DNA of 33,118 nt from Muribaculaceae bacterium Isolate-036 (Harlan) (lineage in GTDB: Bacteria; Bacteroidota; Bacteroidia; Bacteroidales; Muribaculaceae): assembly GCA_003833075.1 (NCBI GenBank), contig RIAY01000025.1:1-33118 (forward strand). The letters run 5' to 3'. Shown here piece after piece: positions 15,150 to 23,242 of the stretch; the first letter of the stretch is position 1, and the number at the start of each line of letters is the position of its first letter. The notes beneath the pieces are model-generated. The model was not told the origin of the DNA. It saw only the letters and a program-made list of their open reading frames with translations, and made no database searches. Both the position numbers and the translations under genes were made by a program.

Positions 15150-16775
15150 CTATTGTTTTTTTGCTGATGCGTGACGACGTGCGGTCTGAATGCATTCACG
15201 TCTGGAAACAATTACCGACAGTCCAGGATAATCTATCTCCTCCTTGAAAAGCCTGACCATATCATTGTGATTCTTAGGGAGAGAATCTATTGTACGCACA
15301 TGTTCAGGCAACGCGCCGAGACCAAGACAAATATCCTCAAGCTTTCCTGTTCCCTGAGAATCCTGTCCTCCGGTCATTCCGGTGGTCAGGTTATCCGATA
15401 TTATCACCGTCATATGGGTGTTCTCGTTGATTGCATCAAGAAGACCGGTCATTCCGCTGTGGGTGAAAGTTGAATCACCGATAATTGCCACAGCCGGATG
15501 CTGTCCGGCATCCGCAGCACCTTTTGCCATAGTGATCGATGCGCCCATATCAACACAAGTGTCTATGGCGTTGAAGGGTTTCAGGAAACCGAGTGTATAG
15601 CACCCTATATCGCCGAAAACCTTTGCATTATCATATCCCTCAAGCACCTCGTTAAGCGCACAATACACATCTCTGTGCCCGCAGCCTTGACATAAAGCCG
15701 GAGGTCTGGACACGACAGTTGCAGAGACCTTCTTATTTTCAGGTGCTTTAAGAACTGAAAGCGAAGGCATTATCCGGACTATTGTTGTCTTTACCTCATC
15801 CGGCGACAATTCTCCGTCACGAACCACATCACCGCTCAGTTTGCCATAAATCCTTTTCCCGGTATCAAGAAGGCCGCGCAACCTTGACTCTATAAAGGGC
15901 TGCCCCTCTTCAAGGACAAGGATGGCATCACAAGAATCATAAAGTCTGCGTATCAGCTTCTTTGGCAACGGATATTGGCTGATCTTAACTGTCGGGAAAG
16001 GAACATCGCCGGAAAAAGCCTCTTTAAGATAATTGTAAGCGATTCCACTTGCAATTATTCCCAGCTCATGACGTGGAGCCTCCTCGTATCTGTTGTATGC
16101 CGACCCTTCAGAATCTTTTATAAAGCACTCATAATCAGATATAAGTTGTCTGTTGCGAATCTTAGACATTGCAGGCATCAGAACCCATTGTTTCGGATTA
16201 TCCGGATAACTTCTTCCATTCTCTGCCGAGGGAGAGTCATCCACTTCGACTACAGCCCTGGAATGGCTCAGTCGTGTGACAAATCTGAAAAGAACCGGGA
16301 TATTGAATTTTTCCGACAGTTCAAAACCCGCACGCGCCATATCATAAGCCTCCTGCTGATCTGAAGGCTCAAGTGCGGGAATCATCGCAAAATCAGCATA
16401 AAAACGCGAATCCTGCTCATTTTGCGACGAATGCATTCCGGGATCATCTGCCGCCACGACAAGAAGACCGCCGTTCGCTCCCGTCATTGCAGAATTGACG
16501 AAAGGATCGGCGGCTACATTCAGACCCACATGCTTCATTGACGTGAATGTACGCTTACCGCAGAATGACATGCCGAGAGCTTCTTCCATTGCTGTCTTCT
16601 CGTTTGATGACCAATGGGAATGTATACCTCGCTCCTTTGCCACAGGATTTGTCTGCACATACTCCATTATTTCAGTGGACGGTGTGCCGGGATATGCATA
16701 TGCGCCTGACAGACCGGCATTGATTGCACCTAATGCAAACGCCTCGTCACCGAGTAAAAGTCGTTTTGTTTTCAT
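15150..16775 (-). CDS. iorA: Indolepyruvate ferredoxin oxidoreductase, alpha subunit, without C-terminal ferredoxin domain
   Basis: This 541-residue thiamine-diphosphate enzyme starts with LLLGDEAFALGAINAGLSGA and the YPGTPSTEIMEYV segment of the pyrimidine-binding domain. A middle transketolase-C-like domain follows, then the ThDP domain: LCQGCGHRDVYCALNE, VFGDIGCYTLGF, and AIIGDSTFTHSGMTGLLDAI with the Mg2+/ThDP-binding GDS...N pattern. Classical IorA proteins end in an 8-Cys ferredoxin domain with two [4Fe-4S] clusters. Here the protein stops after VIVSRRECIQTARRHASAKK, so electrons must pass to a separate ferredoxin. I recall that shorter forms occur in Bacteroidetes, so this may be lineage-typical. 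It is the first gene of the operon. A -7-like TATATTTG on the minus strand lies at 16866-16873. Confidence 0.92.
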   Translation of the reverse strand: MKTKRLLLGDEAFALGAINAGLSGAYAYPGTPSTEIMEYVQTNPVAKERGIHSHWSSNEKTAMEEALGMSFCGKRTFTSMKHVGLNVAADPFVNSAMTGANGGLLVVAADDPGMHSSQNEQDSRFYADFAMIPALEPSDQQEAYDMARAGFELSEKFNIPVLFRFVTRLSHSRAVVEVDDSPSAENGRSYPDNPKQWVLMPAMSKIRNRQLISDYECFIKDSEGSAYNRYEEAPRHELGIIASGIAYNYLKEAFSGDVPFPTVKISQYPLPKKLIRRLYDSCDAILVLEEGQPFIESRLRGLLDTGKRIYGKLSGDVVRDGELSPDEVKTTIVRIMPSLSVLKAPENKKVSATVVSRPPALCQGCGHRDVYCALNEVLEGYDNAKVFGDIGCYTLGFLKPFNAIDTCVDMGASITMAKGAADAGQHPAVAIIGDSTFTHSGMTGLLDAINENTHMTVIISDNLTTGMTGGQDSQGTGKLEDICLGLGALPEHVRTIDSLPKNHNDMVRLFKEEIDYPGLSVIVSRRECIQTARRHASAKKQ

Positions 16776-16865
16776 GATCGCGTAAATCTAAGGTATGTTA
16801 AGTGTTGTTTTCTAATTGTCGTATTAAGTCCGGATGCGCTGCACCGCTCCCTTGTATGGACATTG

Positions 16866-16873
16866 CAAATATA
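16866..16873 (-). promoter_or_regulatory. Candidate -7 element of the iorA operon
   Basis: TATATTTG on the minus strand, about 90 bases upstream of the iorA ATG, fits TAnnTTTG. A -33 element is not clear; a TTG at 16890-16892 is spaced slightly too close. Confidence 0.45.
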
Positions 16874-16969
16874 AGAATTTTATCAATTACAATAATAATA
16901 CTTAAATCTGTTTAAAAACATTAAATTCCCAGATATGTCCATATATTTACATAAACTTGGTTTATTATA

Positions 16970-17001
16970 TTTGCTGATATGACAATATATCCTTAAATTT
17001 G
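16970..17001 (+). promoter_or_regulatory. Promoter of dsbD
   Basis: TTTG (16970-16973), a 20-base spacer and TAAATTTG (16994-17001) fit the Bacteroidetes -33/-7 consensus. The dsbD ATG is 30 bases downstream. It is arranged divergently from the iorA promoter. Confidence 0.75.
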
Positions 17002-17031
17002 CGAAAATTTCACTAAGTAAACCTTTCATCA

Positions 17032-19074
17032 ATGAAAAAAACATTGAATATAATCCTGCTCTTGATATTATTCTGCAGTTCTGCTGCATACGGGCAGGTG
17101 AACTGGAGTTTCAATCTAATAGGAGACAAAACAGCTTCTCCCGCATTGGAAATAACAGCAACGATAGGTCATGGCTACCACCTTTACGCCATCGACAATC
17201 CGGACGGTGGCATGCCATTGCAATTCTTTTTCGATTTCAAGGGCTGCAAGCCTTCCGGATCAGTTACTGCTGATAAAAAATACACTGTCGCCTATAATGA
17301 CGTTTTCGAATCTAACGAACATTATTATACTGGAACAGTTAAATTCACGCAAAAACTGACTCCTACTGCAGAATCTTTCTCCGTTGCAGTCGAGGCAAAG
17401 GGACAAGTCTGCGATGATCATGGATGTTTTCAGGTAGGAGACTCGCATAAATTTATCGGAACAGCAATCCTGGAAAAATCAGATACTGACGATAAAACAA
17501 GAAACGATTCCGGGACTGAAGAGGAGTCGGCAGAAAACAAATCAGAGCAACTTGTGACTCTCACCGACTCATTACAGACGGCTGAACCGTTTATGACCCC
17601 GGAACCAAACATGTCAGACATTAAGGCTGATGACTGGTGGGCAAATGTAGAAGCTGAGATGAAAATGTTTGAGGAAGCACCCGAGCAACAGACAAGAAGT
17701 TTATGGTATATATTCATAACCGGTTTCATCGGAGGTCTAATTGCACTTGTAACCCCCTGCGTATGGCCGCTGATTCCCATGACTGTAAGCTTCTTCCTTA
17801 AACAGAACAAAAGCAGAAGCAAAGCAATCGGAGCTGCCACGACTTACGGAATTTCCATCATAGTCATATACGTTTTGCTCGGACTGCTTGTGACAATAAT
17901 ATTCGGTGCTTCAGCACTCAATGAACTTGCAACAAGCGCAGGCTTCAACATTGCGTTCTTCATTCTTCTTGTTGTGTTTGCTGTATCATTCATGGGAGGA
18001 TTCGAACTGACACTGCCCGCTTCTTGGTCAAATAAGATTGATTCTAAAGTAGACAGTACGACAGGATATCTTTCTATTTTTTTCATGGCATTCACTCTTG
18101 CTCTTGTCTCCTTTTCATGCACAGGTCCTATTATAGGTACATTGCTCGTTGAGGCGGCGGCAACTTCCAACTTCGTTTCTCCGGCAATAGGGATGTTCGG
18201 CTTCGCACTTGCACTCGCTCTCCCCTTCTCTCTTTTCGCGATGTTCCCGACAATGCTTAAATCCATGCCGAAAAGTGGCGGATGGATGAACACGGTGAAA
18301 GTTGTGCTCGGCTTCCTTGAGCTTGCCCTGGCATTGAAGTTCCTGTCGGTTGCTGACCTTGCCTACGGCTGGAGAATACTTGACAGAGAGGTGTTCATAT
18401 CCCTTTGGATTGTAATATTCGCACTGCTTGGAGTATACCTGCTTGGAAAAATCACATTTCCTCACGATTCAAAAACAGAGAGAATCGGAGTAACACGTTT
18501 CATGCTTGCCTGCGTTTCACTCGCATTCGCGGTGTACATGCTTCCCGGTCTTTGGGGTGCGCCGCTCAAAAGCATAAGTGCGTTCGCACCTCCGGTTTCA
18601 ACCCAGGACTTCAACCTTTATGAAGGAAGTGTCCATGCGCAAGTCGATGATTTCGATGAAGGAATGAGGCTTGCCGGGAAACTTGACAAACCGGTTTTAC
18701 TTGACTTCTCAGGATATGGATGTGTGAATTGCCGCAAAATGGAAGCAGCGGTATGGACAGATCCTGCTGTAAAATCCAAGATTGACAATGACTACATCCT
18801 TGTGACCCTGATGGTTGACGATAAAAATCCGCTGCCGGAACCAATAGTTGTAAAAGAAAAAGATGGCAAAGAACGCACGCTCCGCACATATGGCGACAAA
18901 TGGAGCTACCTGCAGCGCACTAAATTCGGAGCTAACGCACAACCATACCATGTAATTGTCGACAAACAGGCAAAACCGCTTGCACCGGCTTTCGTATATA
19001 AGGAAGACATTCCGGGCTATGTCAAGTTTCTTGACAATGGGAAAAAACGTTTTTACGAAGATTCATCTAAATGA
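17032..19074 (+). CDS. dsbD: Thiol:disulfide interchange protein DsbD family
   Basis: This 680-residue inner-membrane protein carries reducing power from cytoplasmic thioredoxin to the periplasm. Order of parts: signal peptide (1-21), an N-terminal DsbC-like beta domain with Cys127 and Cys132 in QVCDDHGCFQV, an acidic linker, an eight-helix membrane domain with Cys243 in VTPCVWPLIPM and Cys363 in SFSCTGPIIG, and a C-terminal thioredoxin-like domain with C564-V-N-C567 in GYGCVNCRKME. All three cysteine pairs needed for the electron relay are present. Its stop overlaps the TPR protein gene by 4 nt. Likely roles are cytochrome maturation and repair of periplasmic disulfides. Confidence 0.93.
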   Translation: MKKTLNIILLLILFCSSAAYGQVNWSFNLIGDKTASPALEITATIGHGYHLYAIDNPDGGMPLQFFFDFKGCKPSGSVTADKKYTVAYNDVFESNEHYYTGTVKFTQKLTPTAESFSVAVEAKGQVCDDHGCFQVGDSHKFIGTAILEKSDTDDKTRNDSGTEEESAENKSEQLVTLTDSLQTAEPFMTPEPNMSDIKADDWWANVEAEMKMFEEAPEQQTRSLWYIFITGFIGGLIALVTPCVWPLIPMTVSFFLKQNKSRSKAIGAATTYGISIIVIYVLLGLLVTIIFGASALNELATSAGFNIAFFILLVVFAVSFMGGFELTLPASWSNKIDSKVDSTTGYLSIFFMAFTLALVSFSCTGPIIGTLLVEAAATSNFVSPAIGMFGFALALALPFSLFAMFPTMLKSMPKSGGWMNTVKVVLGFLELALALKFLSVADLAYGWRILDREVFISLWIVIFALLGVYLLGKITFPHDSKTERIGVTRFMLACVSLAFAVYMLPGLWGAPLKSISAFAPPVSTQDFNLYEGSVHAQVDDFDEGMRLAGKLDKPVLLDFSGYGCVNCRKMEAAVWTDPAVKSKIDNDYILVTLMVDDKNPLPEPIVVKEKDGKERTLRTYGDKWSYLQRTKFGANAQPYHVIVDKQAKPLAPAFVYKEDIPGYVKFLDNGKKRFYEDSSK

Positions 19075-19895
19075 GAAAATTTCTGATATTGTCTCTTGTA
19101 ACGATCTGCGCCGTTCTTTCAGGAATGGCGCAGACCTATATTCAATATGTCGATTCGGCTGACAACTATATTAAACGTGAGAACTGGGAAGCGGCAGAAC
19201 GAATGACAATAGCTGCTCTCAGACTGAAACCTGCCAACAAGCTCAACTATCTCCTCTGGTCTAATCTCGGTGACATCAGAACACGTCAGCAGAATTACGA
19301 AGGAGCACTCGAAGCATTTGAAATAGCCCTTGCGTCAGCACCCAGAAAGGAATTGATTCTCAATAACCGAGCATATACATACCTGCAGATGGGCGAAGCC
19401 GAGAAAGCTCTTGCCGACATCGATTGCTCTCTTTCTCTTGACTCTGTCCAGGAATGGCCTCTGCGGATTAGAGGCAGTCTGAATCTTGGCAAAGGCAGGT
19501 ATAACGATGCGGACAGGGATTTTTCTTCCTTGCAAAGACATTTCCCAACAAATGCTGCGGCATATTCAGGGTTAGGCAAACTTGCCGCTTTAAGGGGAGA
19601 TGCGGACACCGCAGCGAAACTTCTTAAACAATCACTTGATCTGGAGCAGGATGAAGATACCTGGTTTTATCTTGTGCTTGTCAACATTGAATCAGACAAG
19701 ATTCCCAAGGCAAAAGAGCTTCTGCTTACAGCCTTGAAACGCTATCCTCGTAGTGGAAACCTTTATCTGGCAAGAGGAATAATTCACAAAAGAAACTTTG
19801 AAAATGACGCAGCCGAAATAGATAAAAAAATTGCGATTGACTATGGTGCTGACCCACATCTGGTTGAGCAATATTTTCCAAAATTAAAAAAATAA
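19071..19895 (+). CDS. Periplasmic tetratricopeptide-repeat protein
   Basis: This 274-residue protein has an N-terminal signal peptide (about 1-20, ending SGMAQ). It then carries about six TPR units, for example NLGDIRTRQQNYEGALEAF, NRAYTYLQMGEAEKALADI and YSGLGKLAALRGDADTAAKL. TPR arrays bind other proteins; no catalytic domain is seen. It is translationally coupled to dsbD (4-nt overlap) and ends at a strong terminator, so the two form a unit. A role in envelope protein assembly together with DsbD is an inference from context. Confidence 0.85.
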   Translation: MRKFLILSLVTICAVLSGMAQTYIQYVDSADNYIKRENWEAAERMTIAALRLKPANKLNYLLWSNLGDIRTRQQNYEGALEAFEIALASAPRKELILNNRAYTYLQMGEAEKALADIDCSLSLDSVQEWPLRIRGSLNLGKGRYNDADRDFSSLQRHFPTNAAAYSGLGKLAALRGDADTAAKLLKQSLDLEQDEDTWFYLVLVNIESDKIPKAKELLLTALKRYPRSGNLYLARGIIHKRNFENDAAEIDKKIAIDYGADPHLVEQYFPKLKK

Positions 19896-19901
19896 ATTCC
19901 T

Positions 19902-19930
19902 AAAAAAGCCCCCTTGTTTGGGGCTTTTTT
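19902..19930 (+). terminator. Intrinsic terminator of the dsbD-TPR operon
   Basis: An 11-bp stem (AAAAAAGCCCC at 19902-19912 with GGGGCTTTTTT at 19920-19930) closes a 7-base loop, with the T-run included in the stem's 3' arm. It sits immediately before, and overlaps the -33 zone of, the next promoter. Confidence 0.9.
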
Positions 19931-19932
19931 AT

Positions 19933-19966
19933 TAACTTTGCAGAAGAGGAGCGAGACTCCTCTTCT
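19933..19966 (+). promoter_or_regulatory. Promoter -7 and leader hairpin of the HU/SPOR gene
   Basis: TAACTTTG at 19933-19940 fits the -7 element. It is followed at once by a perfect 10-bp stem: AGAAGAGGAG (19942-19951), loop CGAGA, CTCCTCTTCT (19957-19966). The hairpin covers the expected transcription start and ends 9 bases before the ATG. It could protect the 5' end of the mRNA or act as a dyad operator. Confidence 0.55.
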
Positions 19967-19975
19967 TTGTGTATA

Positions 19976-20998
19976 ATGATTCCTGTCAAATCAAAAACCC
20001 TTACCTCGTTGGAACAATTAGCCTTACATATTGAGTATCTTTTGTTGCGTCATGATTGCGTTATCGTGCCGGGATTCGGCGCGTTTATAAACGCCCGTAA
20101 GGCTGCGAGATATGATGCCTCGGAAAGTCGATGGTACCCGATGAAAAGAGAAGTGAGATTTAACAAGGCTGTCAACCATGACGATGGTCTGCTCGCCAAC
20201 TCCTATTCCCGGAAATGTTCACTACCGTTTCACGAAGCGCGGATACTGCTTAATTCAGACATCCGTCGCATGAAATCACTTCTTGAAGAAGAGGGAGAGG
20301 TGTCATTGGGAAGACTTGGAACAATATTTCTTGGAGAAGAGAATACTCTTCAGTTCTCTCCTATCACGACTCCTGATCAGATGGGTAGAGAAATGGGATT
20401 GATTTCTGTTGCGGCAACTATTGCGGCAACTGAAGGTAAAAATGAATCATCAAAAAATTCCAAAGATAGAATACACGGCTTCAATCCGGAAAAGAACTAT
20501 TACATACCGGTCAACAAGACAATCGCAAAAATGGCAGCATCGCTTATGGTTGTCTTGATAGTTGCAATCATGTCCGTTCTCCCCTCCTCCCGGCGAACGG
20601 CTGAAGACCGTGCGTCTGTTCTACCGATGACTGAGATATTGGACACGGCATCAAGCGAAAAAATTGAATCTGAAATTCTCAGACAGAATAAGGATGATGA
20701 GCATGCAGTCTCAGAATCCGATATTCAGTCCGAATCCGATATAATAGGTGACTCCGTGTCACGCGTTAGAGAAAAAGAATTTTTTCTAATAGTCGGCACA
20801 TTCCGTTCGGAATCCGAAGCAGACAACTTTATAAGAAGTCGCAAACACGATTCATGTAATCTGATTTCAGTGCCTTCAAAAACGCTTTTCAGAGTCGCAG
20901 CAATGGCATCAGACGATAAGTCCGAATTAGTCAAAGAATTAAACTCTGAAAAGTTCAGATCAAGCTATCCGGAGGGATGGATCTGGGAAAATAAATAG
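19976..20998 (+). CDS. HU-CCDC81-like domain membrane protein with SPOR domain
   Basis: This 340-residue protein has no signal peptide. The N-terminal part (about 8-130) resembles the bacterial HU-CCDC81 domains found in Bacteroidetes: LALHIEYLLLRHDCVIVPGF, GAFINARKAARYDA, REVRFNKAVNHDDGLLA. A single membrane helix follows (about 180-200, AKMAASLMVVLIVAIMSVLP). The C-terminal region ends in a SPOR-like domain (about 262-335, FFLIVGTFRSESEADNF... to ...YPEGWIWENK), which binds denuded peptidoglycan at division sites. Topology therefore places a DNA- or protein-binding domain inside and a wall-binding domain outside. I chose the ATG at 19976; a TTG three codons earlier is less likely. Such genes are conserved in Bacteroidales and probably belong to the core genome. 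Confidence 0.85.
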   Translation: MIPVKSKTLTSLEQLALHIEYLLLRHDCVIVPGFGAFINARKAARYDASESRWYPMKREVRFNKAVNHDDGLLANSYSRKCSLPFHEARILLNSDIRRMKSLLEEEGEVSLGRLGTIFLGEENTLQFSPITTPDQMGREMGLISVAATIAATEGKNESSKNSKDRIHGFNPEKNYYIPVNKTIAKMAASLMVVLIVAIMSVLPSSRRTAEDRASVLPMTEILDTASSEKIESEILRQNKDDEHAVSESDIQSESDIIGDSVSRVREKEFFLIVGTFRSESEADNFIRSRKHDSCNLISVPSKTLFRVAAMASDDKSELVKELNSEKFRSSYPEGWIWENK

Positions 20999-21027
20999 TA
21001 AATTTTTTAAGATTTTTTCATCAAAAA

Positions 21028-21059
21028 TTTGCACAGTTCAAAAATAAGTTGTAACTTTG
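21028..21059 (+). promoter_or_regulatory. Promoter of the tRNA cluster
   Basis: TTTG (21028-21031), a 20-base spacer and TAACTTTG (21052-21059) match the consensus very well. The first tRNA-Gly begins 53 bases downstream. The preceding T-rich stretch (21003-21020) could also end the HU/SPOR transcript. Confidence 0.8.
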
Positions 21060-21111
21060 CATCGCAATTCGGGAAAACAACGTTTGAAACGGGTTGCACC
21101 AACAGAAAAAT

Positions 21112-21184
<73 letters not shown>

Positions 21185-21200
21185 CAAGAACAATGAAATA

Positions 21201-21314
<114 letters not shown>

Positions 21315-21318
21315 GTTT

Positions 21319-21402
21319 GTCTAGGTGGCGGAATTGGTAGACGCGCTACTTTGAGGGGGTAGTGACCGTTTGGTCGTGTGAGTTCGAGTCTCATCCTGGA
21401 CA
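21319..21402 (+). tRNA. tRNA-Leu (GAG), copy 1
   Basis: 84-nt class II tRNA with acceptor stem GTCTAGG/CCTGGAC (one T-G pair), anticodon loop TTGAGGG (GAG), a long variable arm (TGACCGTTTGGTCG) and T loop TTCGAGT. The discriminator is A. Confidence 0.96.
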
Positions 21403-21409
21403 CTTCATT

Positions 21410-21448
21410 AAATCTCAGATAATCTTTTAGGTTGTTTGAGATTTTTTT
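21410..21448 (+). terminator. Terminator after tRNA-Leu copy 1
   Basis: A 13-bp stem, 21410-21422 with 21432-21444, includes two G-T wobbles (GATAA against TTGTT). A T-run follows. It partly insulates copy 2. Confidence 0.75.
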
Positions 21449-21470
21449 ACGAAAAACATAATAATATCAT

Positions 21471-21554
21471 GTCTAGGTGGCGGAATTGGTAGACGCGCTA
21501 CTTTGAGGGGGTAGTGACCGTTTGGTCGTGTGAGTTCGAGTCTCATCCTGGACA
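21471..21554 (+). tRNA. tRNA-Leu (GAG), copy 2
   Basis: Identical to copy 1. It has no separate upstream promoter within the unit that I can see, so it depends on read-through of the terminator after copy 1 or on an unrecognised start site. Confidence 0.96.
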
Positions 21555-21561
21555 CTTCATT

Positions 21562-21601
21562 AAATCTCAGATAATCTTTTAGGTTATTTGAGATTTTTTT
21601 T
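21562..21601 (+). terminator. Terminator after tRNA-Leu copy 2
   Basis: The same stem as after copy 1, except that A replaces G at 21586. This turns one T-G wobble into a T-A pair, and the T-run is one base longer. Both changes should strengthen it. Confidence 0.78.
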
Positions 21602-21625
21602 ACGAAAAACATAATAATATCATGT

Positions 21626-21760
21626 CTATTTGAGTTTGTACCTGAGCAGTTTGCCGCAGTTGTCGGCCACCTCTTCTATTATCCTGTGGCATACTGTTTT
21701 CGGCAGTCTTATTTTGGTGCCGACTGCTATGAAATCCGAGATTGATAAATTGTTAATTTT
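21626..21760 (-). pseudogene. C-terminal remnant of a HipA-like protein
   Basis: On the minus strand a frame ending at TAG (21628-21626) reads ISDFIAVGTKIRLPKTVCHR, then IIEEVADNCGKLLRYKLK. The pattern (DFxAxGxKxxLPxxVCxxII) resembles the C-terminal end of HipA-type toxins, from memory. The upstream part is replaced by a fragment of an IS5 transposase read on the other strand. It starts 2 bases after the residual GTCTA of the tRNA-Leu duplication. Confidence 0.4.
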
Positions 21761-21763
21761 GTA

Positions 21764-22015
21764 TATGGCAAAGAAGAAGCGACAAGGACATGCAAATATG
21801 ATTTTTTCCTTGTCTTTGATGCCATTCTATACGTGGACAAGACCGGCTGTCAATGGCGTAATCTACCTCATGACTTTCAGGCATGGCAGACCGTATATTA
21901 CTATTTCCGTGCATGGAGTGCCATCGGCGAGTTCAAGAATCTGCTTGACAGCCTTGTCGCAGAAGTGCGATTTCAGGAAGGTCAGACACCGGAACCAAGT
22001 GTCGCGGTTGTAGAT
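21764..22015 (+). pseudogene. IS5-family transposase fragment
   Basis: An open stretch of 84 codons reads FDAILYVDKTGCQWRNLPHD, FQAWQTVYYYFRAW, then ...EGQTPEPSVAVVD. This is the typical N-terminal DUF4096-like region of IS5 transposases, which ends before the first catalytic Asp region would continue. After Val-Val-Asp (22015) homology stops and unrelated sequence begins, so the element is truncated at both ends. Confidence 0.75.
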
Positions 22016-22225
22016 TTCATCGCCTTGACAATCACTGCGCCGGGTGGCAGTTTTGCCACCTCGTCTTTTGCTGCCTCCATAAGGTGCCATTATCACTGAG
22101 TCGTTGAACAATAAAACTATCCTCTTACCATTTCTGTGTCCCGTTGTATCTGTCTATTGTTGTATCTGTCTATTTATGTACCTTATTCGTCTCCAGCCAG
22201 CCCTCAATATTTTAATGAGATTCGG
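22016..22225. other. Scrap region after the IS5 fragment, with a 16-bp tandem repeat
   Basis: A 32-codon minus-strand frame (21982-22080, starting MEAAKDEVAKLPPGAVIVKA) may be the N-terminus of a gene broken by the IS5 insertion; I do not recognise it. Further on, GTTGTATCTGTCTATT occurs twice in perfect tandem (22143-22158 and 22159-22174). No terminator for the minus-strand operon is evident. Confidence 0.4.
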
Positions 22226-23242
22226 TTAATCCGATAACATAGGAATTAAGACAAATTCCTTACCATTCCAACCTATGAGCCGGGTATCGTCAAGGGCAGC
22301 GATGCGATAAAGTGGATATGGTACGTTGAAATACCTGTCAAATACTTTGCCGTTCCATTCTATTTTGTAGATGGTCGGTGCGTATTTGTCAGCATCGGAA
22401 TATCCATACCCCCAATGCAGAGCATATATATAATTAGACGTACAGGTTACATCTACCGTATGTAGACTATTCATAGCCTCGAAGTCGGCTTCTTCAAGCG
22501 TCTTTGGGTCGAAGGTGTCCTCTCCGATTTTTACCGATTTGATTGTCTTTCCGTCGGTGTCGAATATCTCGATGACTGGGTGAAGTTTATAGGCAAAAGC
22601 GAGCCTATTGTGTTTATCAGAATAGACCATTTCCCCGGTGTTAGGCATCCATGTCTGTAATTCGGGAGAAATGTTAATCTGTCTGATTGTATCAATTTTT
22701 GATGTAGCAAGGTCAGCGGTCATGGCATACTGGCGACCACCGTTTGGCTCCCTTCCAATAAATACATATTTGTCCGTGCCGGTCATATATACATCCTGAA
22801 CGTACTGCGAGAGAGGGAATGGCACGGTGCTGTTGCTGTCCATCAGATAGTGCCGTGTCCTGACAAACGCTGTATCATTCTCGACGGTAAAAATCTCGCA
22901 ATCGTCCTGCCCGACAACGCGGAGTGCGCCATTGTCGGAGATAAAAGGATAAGGCATATAGGAAGTATAATATCCGTCCTCACGTTTGCCCATGTCCGGG
23001 CCTATACTGATTGTGTTGTTAGAGTTGTCGATAACTGCATGACGAAGAAGCCGTTGGCCGTATCCGTCCTCACATTCAAAGACAAACAGCAATGTATCTC
23101 CGGACATTTTCATATCTGTTACATGCCTTATTGCGGGCAATGTATCGCCGGTTATTTCAAGTCTTGAAAAAGTGGCAGCAGACTGTGCGTTGGCACACCC
23201 AGACATGAACAGGAATAACGCCATTATCTGTAATATCTTCAT
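22226..23242 (-). CDS. Beta-propeller-like lipoprotein (BF3164/TolB-like)
   Basis: This 338-residue precursor has a lipoprotein signal (MKILQIMALFLFMSGC, Cys16). The remainder is beta-strand repeats such as VTDMKMSGDTLLFVFEC, YVQDVYMTGTDKYVFIG and RLAFAYKLHPVIEIFDTDGK. These fit a six-bladed propeller of the kind seen in Bacteroidales lipoproteins (BF3164-like family). It is probably anchored in the outer membrane. It is the last gene of the blaI-M56-receptor-GLPGLI operon and overlaps the GLPGLI gene by 4 nt. The function is unknown; a binding partner for the receptor system is possible. Confidence 0.7.
   Translation of the reverse strand: MKILQIMALFLFMSGCANAQSAATFSRLEITGDTLPAIRHVTDMKMSGDTLLFVFECEDGYGQRLLRHAVIDNSNNTISIGPDMGKREDGYYTSYMPYPFISDNGALRVVGQDDCEIFTVENDTAFVRTRHYLMDSNSTVPFPLSQYVQDVYMTGTDKYVFIGREPNGGRQYAMTADLATSKIDTIRQINISPELQTWMPNTGEMVYSDKHNRLAFAYKLHPVIEIFDTDGKTIKSVKIGEDTFDPKTLEEADFEAMNSLHTVDVTCTSNYIYALHWGYGYSDADKYAPTIYKIEWNGKVFDRYFNVPYPLYRIAALDDTRLIGWNGKEFVLIPMLSD

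Larger units (their letters stand above)
21319..21628. repeat. Tandem duplication of a tRNA-Leu unit (152/153 bp)
   Basis: Unit 1 (21319-21470) and unit 2 (21471-21623) each contain tRNA-Leu, its terminator and the spacer up to ...AATATCAT. They differ by G to A at 21434/21586 and one extra T. After unit 2 only GTCTA (21624-21628), the first five bases of a third unit, remains. The duplication is therefore bounded by GTCTA at 21319, 21471 and 21624, as expected for slippage or recombination between 5-bp repeats. Confidence 0.9.

Noticed and set aside
21624..21628. A third, truncated tRNA-Leu
   Set aside because: Only five bases (GTCTA) match, which is explained by the short repeat that mediated the tandem duplication.
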